From Hygrocybe punicea (Eukaryota > Basidiomycota > Agaricomycetes > Agaricales > Hygrophoraceae): a stretch of 64,000 nt of DNA. Below the pieces are notes generated by a model. The model had not been told where the DNA came from, did no database searches, and saw only the letters and a list, made by a program, of their open reading frames with translations. This document shows positions 28,721 through 39,969 of this stretch, in pieces. Location of the stretch: NCBI GenBank assembly GCA_963556145.1, contig OY744462.1, positions 7,068,001-7,132,000 on the forward strand, given 5' to 3'. Each line of letters opens with the position of its first letter. Position 1 is the stretch's first letter. Position numbers and translations under genes: made by a program.

Positions 28721-31700
28721 GAGCTCACAGGACACATCACAAATACAGCTGAGCCACTCGGAGAGCGAGGAATTGCACGGAATTGTTTGGAATTGGTTGG
28801 AATTTGCACGGAATTGTCTTTTGAGCTTGCTGCAGTCGACACAAATACTGCTGAGCCACTCGTGGACCGAGGAATTGCACGGAATTGTTTGGAATTGGTT
28901 GGAATTTGCACGGAATTGTCTTTTGAGCTTGCTGCAGTCGACACAAATACTGCTGAGCCACTCGTGGACCGAGGAATTGCACGGAATTGTTTGGAATTGG
29001 TTGGAATTTGCACGGAATTGTCTTTTGAGCTCACAGGACACATCACAAATACAGCTGAGCCACTCGGAGAGCGAGGAATTGCACGGAATTGTTTGGAATT
29101 GGTTGGAATTTGCACGGAATTGTCTTTTGAGCTTGCTGCAGTCGACACAAATACTGCTGAGCCACTCGTGGACCGAGGAATTGCACGGAATTGTTTGGAA
29201 TTGGTTGGAATTTGCACGGAATTGTCTTTTGAGCTTGCTGCAGTCGACACAAATACTGCTGAGCCACTCGTGGACCGAGGAATTGCACGGAATTGTTTGG
29301 AATTGGTTGGAATTTGCACGGAATTGTCTTTTGAGCTTGCTGCAGTCGACACAAATACTGCTGAGCCACTCGTGGACCGAGGAATTGCACGGAATTGTTT
29401 GGAATTGGTTGGAATTTGCACGGAATTGTCTTTTGAGCTCACAGGACACATCACAAATACAGCTGAGCCACTCGGAGAGCGAGGAATTGCACGGAATTGT
29501 TTGGAATTGGTTGGAATTTGCACGGAATTGTCTTTTGAGCTTGCTGCAGTCGACACAAATACTGCTGAGCCACTCGTGGACCGAGGAATTGCACGGAATT
29601 GTTTGGAATTGGTTGGAATTTGCACGGAATTGTCTTTTGAGCTTGCTGCAGTCGACACAAATACTGCTGAGCCACTCGTGGACCGAGGAATTGCACGGAA
29701 TTGTTTGGAATTGGTTGGAATTTGCACGGAATTGTCTTTTGAGCTCACAGGACACATCACAAATACAGCTGAGCCACTCGGAGAGCGAGGAATTGCACGG
29801 AATTGTTTGGAATTGGTTGGAATTTGCACGGAATTGTCTTTTGAGCTTGCTGCAGTCGACACAAATACTGCTGAGCCACTCGTGGACCGAGGAATTGCAC
29901 GGAATTGTTTGGAATTGGTTGGAATTTGCACGGAATTGTCTTTTGAGCTTGCTGCAGTCGACACAAATACTGCTGAGCCACTCGTGGACCGAGGAATTGC
30001 ACGGAATTGTTTGGAATTGGTTGGAATTTGCACGGAATTGTCTTTTGAGCTTGCTGCAGTCGACACAAATACTGCTGAGCCACTCGTGGACCGAGGAATT
30101 GCACGGAATTGTTTGGAATTGGTTGGAATTTGCACGGAATTGTCTTTTGAGCTCACAGGACACATCACAAATACAGCTGAGCCACTCGGAGAGCGAGGAA
30201 TTGCACGGAATTGTTTGGAATTGGTTGGAATTTGCACGGAATTGTCTTTTGAGCTTGCTGCAGTCGACACAAATACTGCTGAGCCACTCGTGGACCGAGG
30301 AATTGCACGGAATTGTTTGGAATTGGTTGGAATTTGCACGGAATTGTCTTTTGAGCTTGCTGCAGTCGACACAAATACAGCTGAGCCACTCGTGGACCGA
30401 GGAATTGCACGGAATTGTTTGGAATTGGTTGGAATTTGCACGGAATTGTCTTTTGAGCTTGCTGCAGTCGACACAAATACTGCTGAGCCACTCGTGGACC
30501 GAGGAATTGCACGGAATTGTTTGGAATTGGTTGGAATTTGCACGGAATTGTCTTTTGAGCTTGCTGCAGTCGACACAAATACAGCTGAGCCACTCGTGGA
30601 CCGAGGAATTGCACGGAATTGTTTGGAATTGGTTGGAATTTGCACGGAATTGTCTTTTGAGCTTGCTGCAGTCGACACAAATACAGCTGAGCCACTCGTG
30701 GACCGAGGAATTGCACGGAATTGTTTGGAATTGGTTGGAATTTGCACGGAATTGTCTTTTGAGCTCACAGGACACATCACAAATACAGCTGAGCCACTCG
30801 GAGAGCGAGGAATTGCACGGAATTGTTTGGAATTGGTTGGAATTTGCACGGAATTGTCTTTTGAGCTTGCTGCAGTCGACACAAATACTGCTGAGCCACT
30901 CGTGGACCGAGGAATTGCACGGAATTGTTTGGAATTGGTTGGAATTTGCACGGAATTGTCTTTTGAGCTTGCTGCAGTCGACACAAATACAGCTGAGCCA
31001 CTCGTGGACCGAGGAATTGCACGGAATTGTTTGGAATTGGTTGGAATTTGCACGGAATTGTCTTTTGAGCTTGCTGCAGTCGACACAAATACTGCTGAGC
31101 CACTCGTGGACCGAGGAATTGCACGGAATTGTTTGGAATTGGTTGGAATTTGCACGGAATTGTCTTTTGAGCTTGCTGCAGTCGACACAAATACAGCTGA
31201 GCCACTCGTGGACCGAGGAATTGCACGGAATTGTTTGGAATTGGTTGGAATTTGCACGGAATTGTCTTTTGAGCTTGCTGCAGTCGACACAAATACTGCT
31301 GAGCCACTCGTGGACCGAGGAATTGCACGGAATTGTTTGGAATTGGTTGGAATTTGCACGGAATTGTCTTTTGAGCTTGCTGCAGTCGACACAAATACAG
31401 CTGAGCCACTCGTGGACCGAGGAATTGCACGGAATTGTTTGGAATTGGTTGGAATTTGCACGGAATTGTCTTTTGAGCTTGCTGCAGTCGACACAAATAC
31501 AGCTGAGCCACTCGTGGACCGAGGAATTGCACGGAATTGTTTGGAATTGGTTGGAATTTGCACGGAATTGTCTTTTGAGCTCACAGGACACATCACAAAT
31601 ACAGCTGAGCCACTCGGAGAGCGAGGAATTGCACGGAATTGTTTGGAATTGGTTGGAATTTGCACGGAATTGTCTTTTGAGCTTGCTGCAGTCGACACAA

Positions 31701-34700
31701 ATACTGCTGAGCCACTCGTGGACCGAGGAATTGCACGGAATTGTTTGGAATTGGTTGGAATTTGCACGGAATTGTCTTTTGAGCTTGCTGCAGTCGACAC
31801 AAATACAGCTGAGCCACTCGTGGACCGAGGAATTGCACGGAATTGTTTGGAATTGGTTGGAATTTGCACGGAATTGTCTTTTGAGCTTGCTGCAGTCGAC
31901 ACAAATACTGCTGAGCCACTCGTGGACCGAGGAATTGCACGGAATTGTTTGGAATTGGTTGGAATTTGCACGGAATTGTCTTTTGAGCTTGCTGCAGTCG
32001 ACACAAATACAGCTGAGCCACTCGTGGACCGAGGAATTGCACGGAATTGTTTGGAATTGGTTGGAATTTGCACGGAATTGTCTTTTGAGCTTGCTGCAGT
32101 CGACACAAATACAGCTGAGCCACTCGTGGACCGAGGAATTGCACGGAATTGTTTGGAATTGGTTGGAATTTGCACGGAATTGTCTTTTGAGCTCACAGGA
32201 CACATCACAAATACAGCTGAGCCACTCGGAGAGCGAGGAATTGCACGGAATTGTTTGGAATTGGTTGGAATTTGCACGGAATTGTCTTTTGAGCTTGCTG
32301 CAGTCGACACAAATACTGCTGAGCCACTCGTGGACCGAGGAATTGCACGGAATTGTTTGGAATTGGTTGGAATTTGCACGGAATTGTCTTTTGAGCTTGC
32401 TGCAGTCGACACAAATACTGCTGAGCCACTCGTGGACCGAGGAATTGCACGGAATTGTTTGGAATTGGTTGGAATTTGCACGGAATTGTCTTTTGAGCTT
32501 GCTGCAGTCGACACAAATACAGCTGAGCCACTCGTGGACCGAGGAATTGCACGGAATTGTTTGGAATTGGTTGGAATTTGCACGGAATTGTCTTTTGAGC
32601 TTGCTGCAGTCGACACAAATACAGCTGAGCCACTCGTGGACCGAGGAATTGCACGGAATTGTTTGGAATTGGTTGGAATTTGCACGGAATTGTCTTTTGA
32701 GCTTGCTGCAGTCGACACAAATACAGCTGAGCCACTCGTGGACCGAGGAATTGCACGGAATTGTTTGGAATTGGTTGGAATTTGCACGGAATTGTCTTTT
32801 GAGCTCACAGGACACATCACAAATACAGCTGAGCCACTCGGAGAGCGAGGAATTGCACGGAATTGTTTGGAATTGGTTGGAATTTGCACGGAATTGTCTT
32901 TTGAGCTTGCTGCAGTCGACACAAATACTGCTGAGCCACTCGTGGACCGAGGAATTGCACGGAATTGTTTGGAATTGGTTGGAATTTGCACGGAATTGTC
33001 TTTTGAGCTTGCTGCAGTCGACACAAATACAGCTGAGCCACTCGTGGACCGAGGAATTGCACGGAATTGTTTGGAATTGGTTGGAATTTGCACGGAATTG
33101 TCTTTTGAGCTTGCTGCAGTCGACACAAATACTGCTGAGCCACTCGTGGACCGAGGAATTGCACGGAATTGTTTGGAATTGGTTGGAATTTGCACGGAAT
33201 TGTCTTTTGAGCTCACAGGACACATCACAAATACAGCTGAGCCACTCAGAGAGCGAGGAATTGCACGGAATTGTTTGGAATTGGTTGGAATTTGCACGGA
33301 ATTGTCTTTTGAGCTTGCTGCAGTCGACACAAATACAGCTGAGCCACTCGTGGACCGAGGAATTGCACGGAATTGTTTGGAATTGGTTGGAATTTGCACG
33401 GAATTGTCTTTTGAGCTTGCTGCAGTCGACACAAATACTGCTGAGCCACTCGTGGACCGAGGAATTGCACGGAATTGTTTGGAATTGGTTGGAATTTGCA
33501 CGGAATTGTCTTTTGAGCTTGCTGCAGTCGACACAAATACTGCTGAGCCACTCGTGGACCGAGGAATTGCACGGAATTGTTTGGAATTGGTTGGAATTTG
33601 CACGGAATTGTCTTTTGAGCTTGCTGCAGTCGACACAAATACAGCTGAGCCACTCGTGGACCGAGGAATTGCACGGAATTGTTTGGAATTGGTTGGAATT
33701 TGCACGGAATTGTCTTTTGAGCTTGCTGCAGTCGACACAAATACTGCTGAGCCACTCGTGGACCGAGGAATTGCACGGAATTGTTTGGAATTGGTTGGAA
33801 TTTGCACGGAATTGTCTTTTGAGCTTGCTGCAGTCGACACAAATACAGCTGAGCCACTCGTGGACCGAGGAATTGCACGGAATTGTTTGGAATTGGTTGG
33901 AATTTGCACGGAATTGTCTTTTGAGCTTGCTGCAGTCGACACAAATACTGCTGAGCCACTCGTGGACCGAGGAATTGCACGGAATTGTTTGGAATTGGTT
34001 GGAATTTGCACGGAATTGTCTTTTGAGCTTGCTGCAGTCGACACAAATACAGCTGAGCCACTCGTGGACCGAGGAATTGCACGGAATTGTTTGGAATTGG
34101 TTGGAATTTGCACGGAATTGTCTTTTGAGCTTGCTGCAGTCGACACAAATACTGCTGAGCCACTCGTGGACCGAGGAATTGCACGGAATTGTTTGGAATT
34201 GGTTGGAATTTGCACGGAATTGTCTTTTGAGCTTGCTGCAGTCGACACAAATACTGCTGAGCCACTCGTGGACCGAGGAATTGCACGGAATTGTTTGGAA
34301 TTGGTTGGAATTTGCACGGAATTGTCTTTTGAGCTTGCTGCAGTCGACACAAATACAGCTGAGCCACTCGTGGACCGAGGAATTGCACGGAATTGTTTGG
34401 AATTGGTTGGAATTTGCACGGAATTGTCTTTTGAGCTTGCTGCAGTCGACACAAATACTGCTGAGCCACTCGTGGACCGAGGAATTGCACGGAATTGTTT
34501 GGAATTGGTTGGAATTTGCACGGAATTGTCTTTTGAGCTTGCTGCAGTCGACACAAATACTGCTGAGCCACTCGTGGACCGAGGAATTGCACGGAATTGT
34601 TTGGAATTGGTTGGAATTTGCACGGAATTGTCTTTTGAGCTTGCTGCAGTCGACACAAATACAGCTGAGCCACTCGTGGACCGAGGAATTGCACGGAATT

Positions 34701-35728
34701 GTTTGGAATTGGTTGGAATTTGCACGGAATTGTCTTTTGAGCTTGCTGCAGTCGACACAAATACTGCTGAGCCACTCGTGGACCGAGGAATTGCACGGAA
34801 TTGTTTGGAATTGGTTGGAATTTGCACGGAATTGTCTTTTGAGCTTGCTGCAGTCGACACAAATACTGCTGAGCCACTCGTGGACCGAGGAATTGCACGG
34901 AATTGTTTGGAATTGGTTGGAATTTGCACGGAATTGTCTTTTGAGCTTGCTGCAGTCGACACAAATACAGCTGAGCCACTCGTGGACCGAGGAATTGCAC
35001 GGAATTGTTTGGAATTGGTTGGAATTTGCACGGAATTGTCTTTTGAGCTTGCTGCAGTCGACACAAATACTGCTGAGCCACTCGTGGACCGAGGAATTGC
35101 ACGGAATTGTTTGGAATTGGTTGGAATTTGCACGGAATTGTCTTTTGAGCTTGCTGCAGTCGACACAAATACAGCTGAGCCACTCGTGGACCGAGGAATT
35201 GCACGGAATTGTTTGGAATTGGTTGGAATTTGCACGGAATTGTCTTTTGAGCTTGCTGCAGTCGACACAAATACAGCTGAGCCACTCGTGGACCGAGGAA
35301 TTGCACGGAATTGTTTGGAATTGGTTGGAATTTGCACGGAATTGTCTTTTGAGCTTGCTGCAGTCGACACAAATACTGCTGAGCCACTCGTGGACCGAGG
35401 AATTGCACGGAATTGTTTGGAATTGGTTGGAATTTGCACGGAATTGTCTTTTGAGCTTGCTGCAGTCGACACAAATACTGCTGAGCCACTCGTGGACCGA
35501 GGAATTGCACGGAATTGTTTGGAATTGGTTGGAATTTGCACGGAATTGTCTTTTGAGCTCACAGGACACATCACAAATACAGCTGAGCCACTCGGAGAGT
35601 GAGGAATTGCATGGAATTGTTTGGAATTGGTTGGAATTTGCACGGAATTGTCTTTTGAGCTTGCTGCAGTCGACACAAATACTGCTGAGCCACTCGAGGA
35701 CCGAGGAATTGCACAGAATTGTATGGAA

Positions 35729-35816
35729 TGGATTCCCAATTCCCCGCATCTGGATTCCCAATCTCCTGAATCTGGATTCCCAATTTCCTGAATTTGGATT
35801 CCCATTCTTGGAATTT
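35729..35816. repeat. 22-bp tandem repeat at satellite edge
   Basis: Four copies of a 22-bp word beginning TGGATTCCCAAT stand at 35,729, 35,751, 35,773 and 35,795, the last one diverged. They start within about 30 bp of the last satellite unit. The word contains GGATTCCCAATT, related to the GGAATT/CAATTCC words of the satellite. Confidence 0.85.
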
Positions 35817-36060
35817 TCATTAATATGCAAATTTCCAGGATTTCAATTCTCATAATTGTTGAATTCCAAATCCCTAATCTCCCACAATTTCAGAATTCTA
35901 CTTCCCAAACTTCTCAAACTCTTGGAATTACAATTCTCAGAATCCCAAAGCCTGCACTTTGAAATGCCCATTCCTAGCATTCCCAGTATTGCAATTCCAA
36001 TTCTCAGAATTCCCAGAACTTCAGAATCCTAATTCCCAGCCCCATATTTCCCTGGGTTTT
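35817..36060. repeat. degenerate GAATTC/ATTCCCA-rich flank
   Basis: This stretch is packed with loose copies of an approximately 11-bp word such as CAGAATTCCCA, GAATTCCAAAT and GGAATTACAAT. No gene is visible. It looks like an old, decayed simple repeat built from the same GAATT core as the satellite. Confidence 0.7.
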
Positions 36061-36655
36061 AGCATTAAATAACTGTCCAATACCATTTTGCAAAGTATCT
36101 GAACAGTATTGAAGCAGTACTATACTATTTTTCAAAGTTCTTTAAGGATATTGAAACAGTATCTTAGATGCGTTGAAAGAGTACCTTAAAAGTATTGAAA
36201 TAGTATCTTAAAAGTATTGACACAGTATCTTAAATGTATTGAAACAGTATCTTAAAAGTATTGACAAAGTATCTTAAATCCAAAATATGGCCACAGTACT
36301 ATACTATTTCATCCTGTATCTTGATAGGATTCAAAAGGTATCCTAATAGTAAAAGTGCCCCAACGTCCTTACTGGTTTAATACTTTGATTCATCTTAGGC
36401 TGCAAGTATTCTATCCAAACTATACAGCACCTTGCTGTAAATACAGTAAAAGTAGTGAAACAAAAGGCTTGATGTTATTGAAAAGGTATAAGTCTCATTT
36501 TCCTTCATACTTTCAGATGAATTTGAGCACAAGTATTGTAGTTTATATCTGAATACTGTTACAATACCATGCTGAAAGTTCTGGTAATGATATTTAGTAT
36601 ACTTGTCAAGTACTTTCAAGATACTGTGTGACATGGTATGCTACTGTGCACCCTG
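36061..36655. repeat. AT-rich GTATT/AATAC region, possible transposon remnant
   Basis: Around the six clean 22-bp copies, the sequence up to about 36,655 is AT-rich and full of GTATT, AGTACT and AATAC words, for example near 36,110, 36,300, 36,405 and 36,555. No coding capacity or clear terminal inverted repeats were seen. Its right end falls inside the first WD40 repeat of the neighbouring NLR, so it may be an inserted element or an expanded repeat that replaced the rest of that gene. The element class is unknown. Confidence 0.5.
36147..36278. repeat. 22-bp AT-rich tandem repeat, six copies
   Basis: Six copies of a 22-bp unit close to AGTATTGAAACAGTATCTTA plus two A start at 36,147, 36,169, 36,191, 36,213, 36,235 and 36,257. 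Copies differ at a few positions, for example GAAATAG, GACACAG and GACAAAG. The unit contains GTATT twice, about 11 bp apart. Confidence 0.9.
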
Positions 36656-39600
36656 TGCGACGCAAGCTTCTTTCCGTCTGGCGAAAACACAACACGATTG
36701 ACACCGTAGCTATGACCCTCTAGGACTCGCACAGACATGGCTGGCCATGTTGGATGTGATGATGTGATATGAGGTATCCCTGGCATTTTATGGGCGTAAT
36801 ATTTGAACAGGTTGACTGTCTTTGGTGTCAATGGGAGAGCGGAGTAATAGGTGTGCAGGGCGGATAGCCGTACAGCCTGACCGCAGTTTCTTAGAAATGC
36901 AATGGCATCACAGACAAGCGCCTGAATGTGTTCACCAATATCTGGATGAGCCTGAGATGACGTCTCAGCCATTTTCACATAGCCAACAATTCATAACCTG
37001 ACCTTCATCCAACTGGCGAGGGCATGTAAACACTCCTCGGCTTTGCTAACTTCCTCCAGTAAACTCATCGTCTCGATCCAATGCAAAAGATGCTCGCATA
37101 CAAACGCCTTCAATGCGTCCATTAGCACTGCATTGAGATCCGACACCTTTGTGATATGATAGACAAAAGAAGAGCAGGCATAGCGGAGTCCTTCTGACAC
37201 ATATTGGCCAATCCTTGTTGAAAGATCTTCGATTTCTGTGTTTAGCAAAGACGGATCGCCTACTTTGCAGATGTCAAATTCAAGCTTGTCGTTCATCACA
37301 TTCAGACAACGAATGGCTAGTAGTCCGTTCTGCTCCATGAGATTGATTCGGAAGTCATCCTCCGCACGACTGGTCAAGAAATCGTAGAGCGATGGGTGAA
37401 GAAGTCGCACAGGACCATCGGTCCCTGCATGAACTGTAGAGTCCGTCCTCAAAATGGACCGCAAACAGTCAACGATCACAGCTGACGACGACAGGTGAAT
37501 GGTGTGGCCATTTGGAAGGTCCAAAGAATCTTCTAGTTCGTTCCCAAAGCCAAGCAGACTGTCCAACTCGATCGGTGTCAGAGGCACTTCCAGAGCGATA
37601 ATAGAGCCGACAATATAATGGAAATCTGCTGGAGGGCCGTCGCGACTTGGGAACGCATTTTCCAGAATGCTGCTGTACAATACGTCCAACTTCGACAATG
37701 GTGACTTTGCCGTTCCTTCATTGCCACTTGTCGCGTTCAACAGCTCAGTAAGCCGTCGTGCAGAGTCACGCCCATCTTCGACAAAATTGCAAGCGACCGA
37801 TGCCCATATGAAAAGACTTCCAGCACGGTCGTGAAGCGCCTGCAAATCCTTCGAGCCAGGCCAATTTTGACGAAGATGTGAGCGTTGTCGTATTGCTACC
37901 AAACGAACCTGGATATAAGATTCAATATCCTCCATGGTCCTCTCGGTGTCTTCGATGCACATCTCCTTCGAACAGTCTTTCAGCGAAGCACGAATGTCCG
38001 GTTCATCCCGACTAGTAATAATGACCTTGATAGCGTGTGGACAGTGAGGGAACTCCGCAGCAATCGCATCCAAAAGTGGCTTCCGCGTCTGCAATGTCCC
38101 GGCCTCGTCAAGCGCATCAATAACGACTACGACCGGACCTAGTAGCTCGGCTGCATTTGTTGTATCCACAATCAGTTTCTTTGCTTGCGTTCGCAACGAC
38201 GATCCAGCAATATGGCCCATCGTCTGAATCACAGAAAGAATTTGTTTTCTCAGCTGGCCATGATAGTTAAAATGAGCCAACTGATAGCACAAGTTCCCGA
38301 ATAGATATTTAGGGCTATTGAGCCCTGCAGTATCACGATTGAAGCAAAAAGATGCTCCGAGGCGCTCGAGTCCGTCGAAGAATACGGCAATACTATTAGC
38401 GACGCTCGACTTCCCCGTGCCAGCTCCTCCAGAAATCCAGAGGATACGCTTTCCATCAGGAGAATGCACCCATGTGCGAATGTCATCGAGGAAGCATTGC
38501 CTCGTCCCGTCGAGACACGATCTCGACTCGTTGAACTTGACATCATCAAGATCCCATCCAGGTAGGATTTGCAAAAGCTTTTCCGTTTCTACGACGGATG
38601 AGGAAATAAGTTGTTGGGTGAAGGAACAGTACAGGTACCCCTAATCTCACCAGCAATCTGTATGTCATCGAGAATGGCACCAAAGTGACGGACAGTATTC
38701 AGTGTCTGGATAGCAATTCCGCGGTCAAATTTCGACTTCAGCTCATTGAAAGTCGAAATGAATTGGTCAATAGATGAGTCTGTGGAAGCCGAACTGTTAT
38801 CGCGTACGACTCGCTCTGGAGTACTCCACGTAAGACAAGCTGCTCTTGGCCCACAGCAAACATAAACGCCACGTACTTCCAAGGCCCATTCCTCCATACT
38901 TCTGTATAAAGAGAGCACATTCATAAATCTCCTTCATCATCAACGAGACTGTGCCTTGCAGGTTGCGGATTTTGGTGAGGGCGTCGACTTCTTCGACAAA
39001 TTCAAGCATGTCCCGCACTGTCGACAAAAGTGTCCTTATTTTGTCATCGCGGTTTTGCTGACACACGAGAGCCTGTAAGATGGGACAAGCACATCAGTAC
39101 CAGATCGGATGACGAACGGCTGACCACACGAGCCTTATGAGCGAACGTCAGCACCTGCCATGCGAGCTTTGCATACGGGTGAACCTAGAGATAGAAGTGA
39201 CGTTTGGAAAAGAGCCAAAGGAGCTGCAGAGAGTTACCTGTGAAATGATGTCTCCAAATTGCACGACTTTCTCTACATATCCAAGAACAGTGCTACACAC
39301 GTCCGAAGATGTTACTGTTGTGATGTCGTCTACGACTGTTCCATGGTAACCTCTGAGCTGGGCAGTGGTTACTTCTGCGCGCTCAAGCTCTGCCAAAACT
39401 CCATCCACCGGTATGTTAGGAGCGGTTGGTGGAATAGCACTTGCTTGGGTTACAGACGACTGATCTTCAGATTTGCGGCTCAAAGAGACCACGACTAAGC
39501 CGGCTGTTTGGAATGTTATGCCAGTTTTATGGATTTTGTATTCACGAGCTGCGGCAGTATGAACTGCCATGTTCTTTTATCGCCGTTCCGCAGAGAAATG

Positions 39601-39969
39601 TGGGGCAACGTACAGATAGTGTTGTCATCGCGCGGGAACCAATCCTTGACAGCAATCACCGCAGTGCCGAGTAGGGCTTCTTTCGAGGCAGATTTAACGT
39701 GAAACAGTTTAATCGTGATTTCGGATGACTGTTTGAGTGAACTGGGAGACCAATTAATTACTGTCCCGGGGCGTTGAAGTGAAAGTAGCTCACACATCGA
39801 AACCATTGCCCCATTCCGGACTATGTCCAACAACCGCCTCGGTGGTAACGATGTGGTCTTGGTCAATTGTGATGTGTGCATAGCAATTTGGAGTGTGAAT
39901 GAATCGATAATTAGGGAGATCCAAGGCCTTGACTGAAGCCGAGGAGGTCAGTAATAGTCGAGTGCTCAT
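36616..39969 (-). CDS. C2-NACHT-WD40 NLR (STAND NTPase), truncated at its WD40 end
   Basis: This is an intracellular NOD-like receptor of the fungal STAND type, a family linked to non-self recognition. The start at 39,969 opens a C2-like domain (to about 39,550). A helical N-terminal region typical of Agaricomycete NLRs follows (to about 38,640), joined through an intron to a NACHT domain. The NACHT part has P-loop GGAGTGKS at 38,430-38,407 and Walker B VVVVIDALDEA near 38,101-38,135. A linker after an intron at about 36,990 leads to one WD40 start (LEGHSYGVNRVVFSPDGKK). The frame then breaks into repeat DNA and stops at 36,616. Upstream introns restore frame well, but the one near 39,560 and the donor near 39,110 are uncertain. 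Functional members carry a full WD40 propeller, so this copy is probably a truncated gene or pseudogene. Confidence 0.8.

Larger units (their letters stand above)
1..35720. repeat. 102-bp satellite array, A and B unit families
   Basis: About 350 head-to-tail units of 102 bp fill the left 56% of the window and run off its left edge. Each unit starts with a near-invariant 58-bp half holding five GGAATT words spaced 10, 10, 10 and 11 bp. It ends with a 44-bp half in two versions. Version A has GAGCTCACAGGACAC and ends CTCGGAGAGCGA; version B has TTGCTGCAGTCGACAC and ends CTCGTGGACCGA. A therefore carries SacI and PvuII sites, B carries PstI and SalI sites. Nearly all differences between copies are single substitutions and no indels were noticed, so the 102-bp phase holds throughout. 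The last two units (from about 35,590) are diverged, as expected at an array edge. It may be centromeric, subtelomeric or an interstitial megasatellite; the sequence alone does not decide. It is not recognised as a named family. Confidence 0.98.

Noticed and set aside
1..35720. CRISPR-like regular repeats.
   Set aside because: The A/B 44-bp halves are only two variants copied many times, not unique spacers; the host is a eukaryote and no cas genes exist.
7..35855. Thousands-of-codons open frames with 34-residue repeats (TPR/PPR-like unit length).
   Set aside because: They result from a 102-bp unit lacking stops in two plus frames and in minus frames; several frames are open at once, and the repeat has no TPR, PPR, ankyrin or LRR residue pattern.
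36616..36655. Native C-terminus for the NLR.
   Set aside because: The last dozen residues come from repeat DNA and interrupt a WD40 repeat, so this is more likely a break than a natural end.
37885..38644. Plus-strand frames within the NACHT exon.
   Set aside because: Shadows of the minus-strand NLR coding sequence, which has clear Walker motifs.
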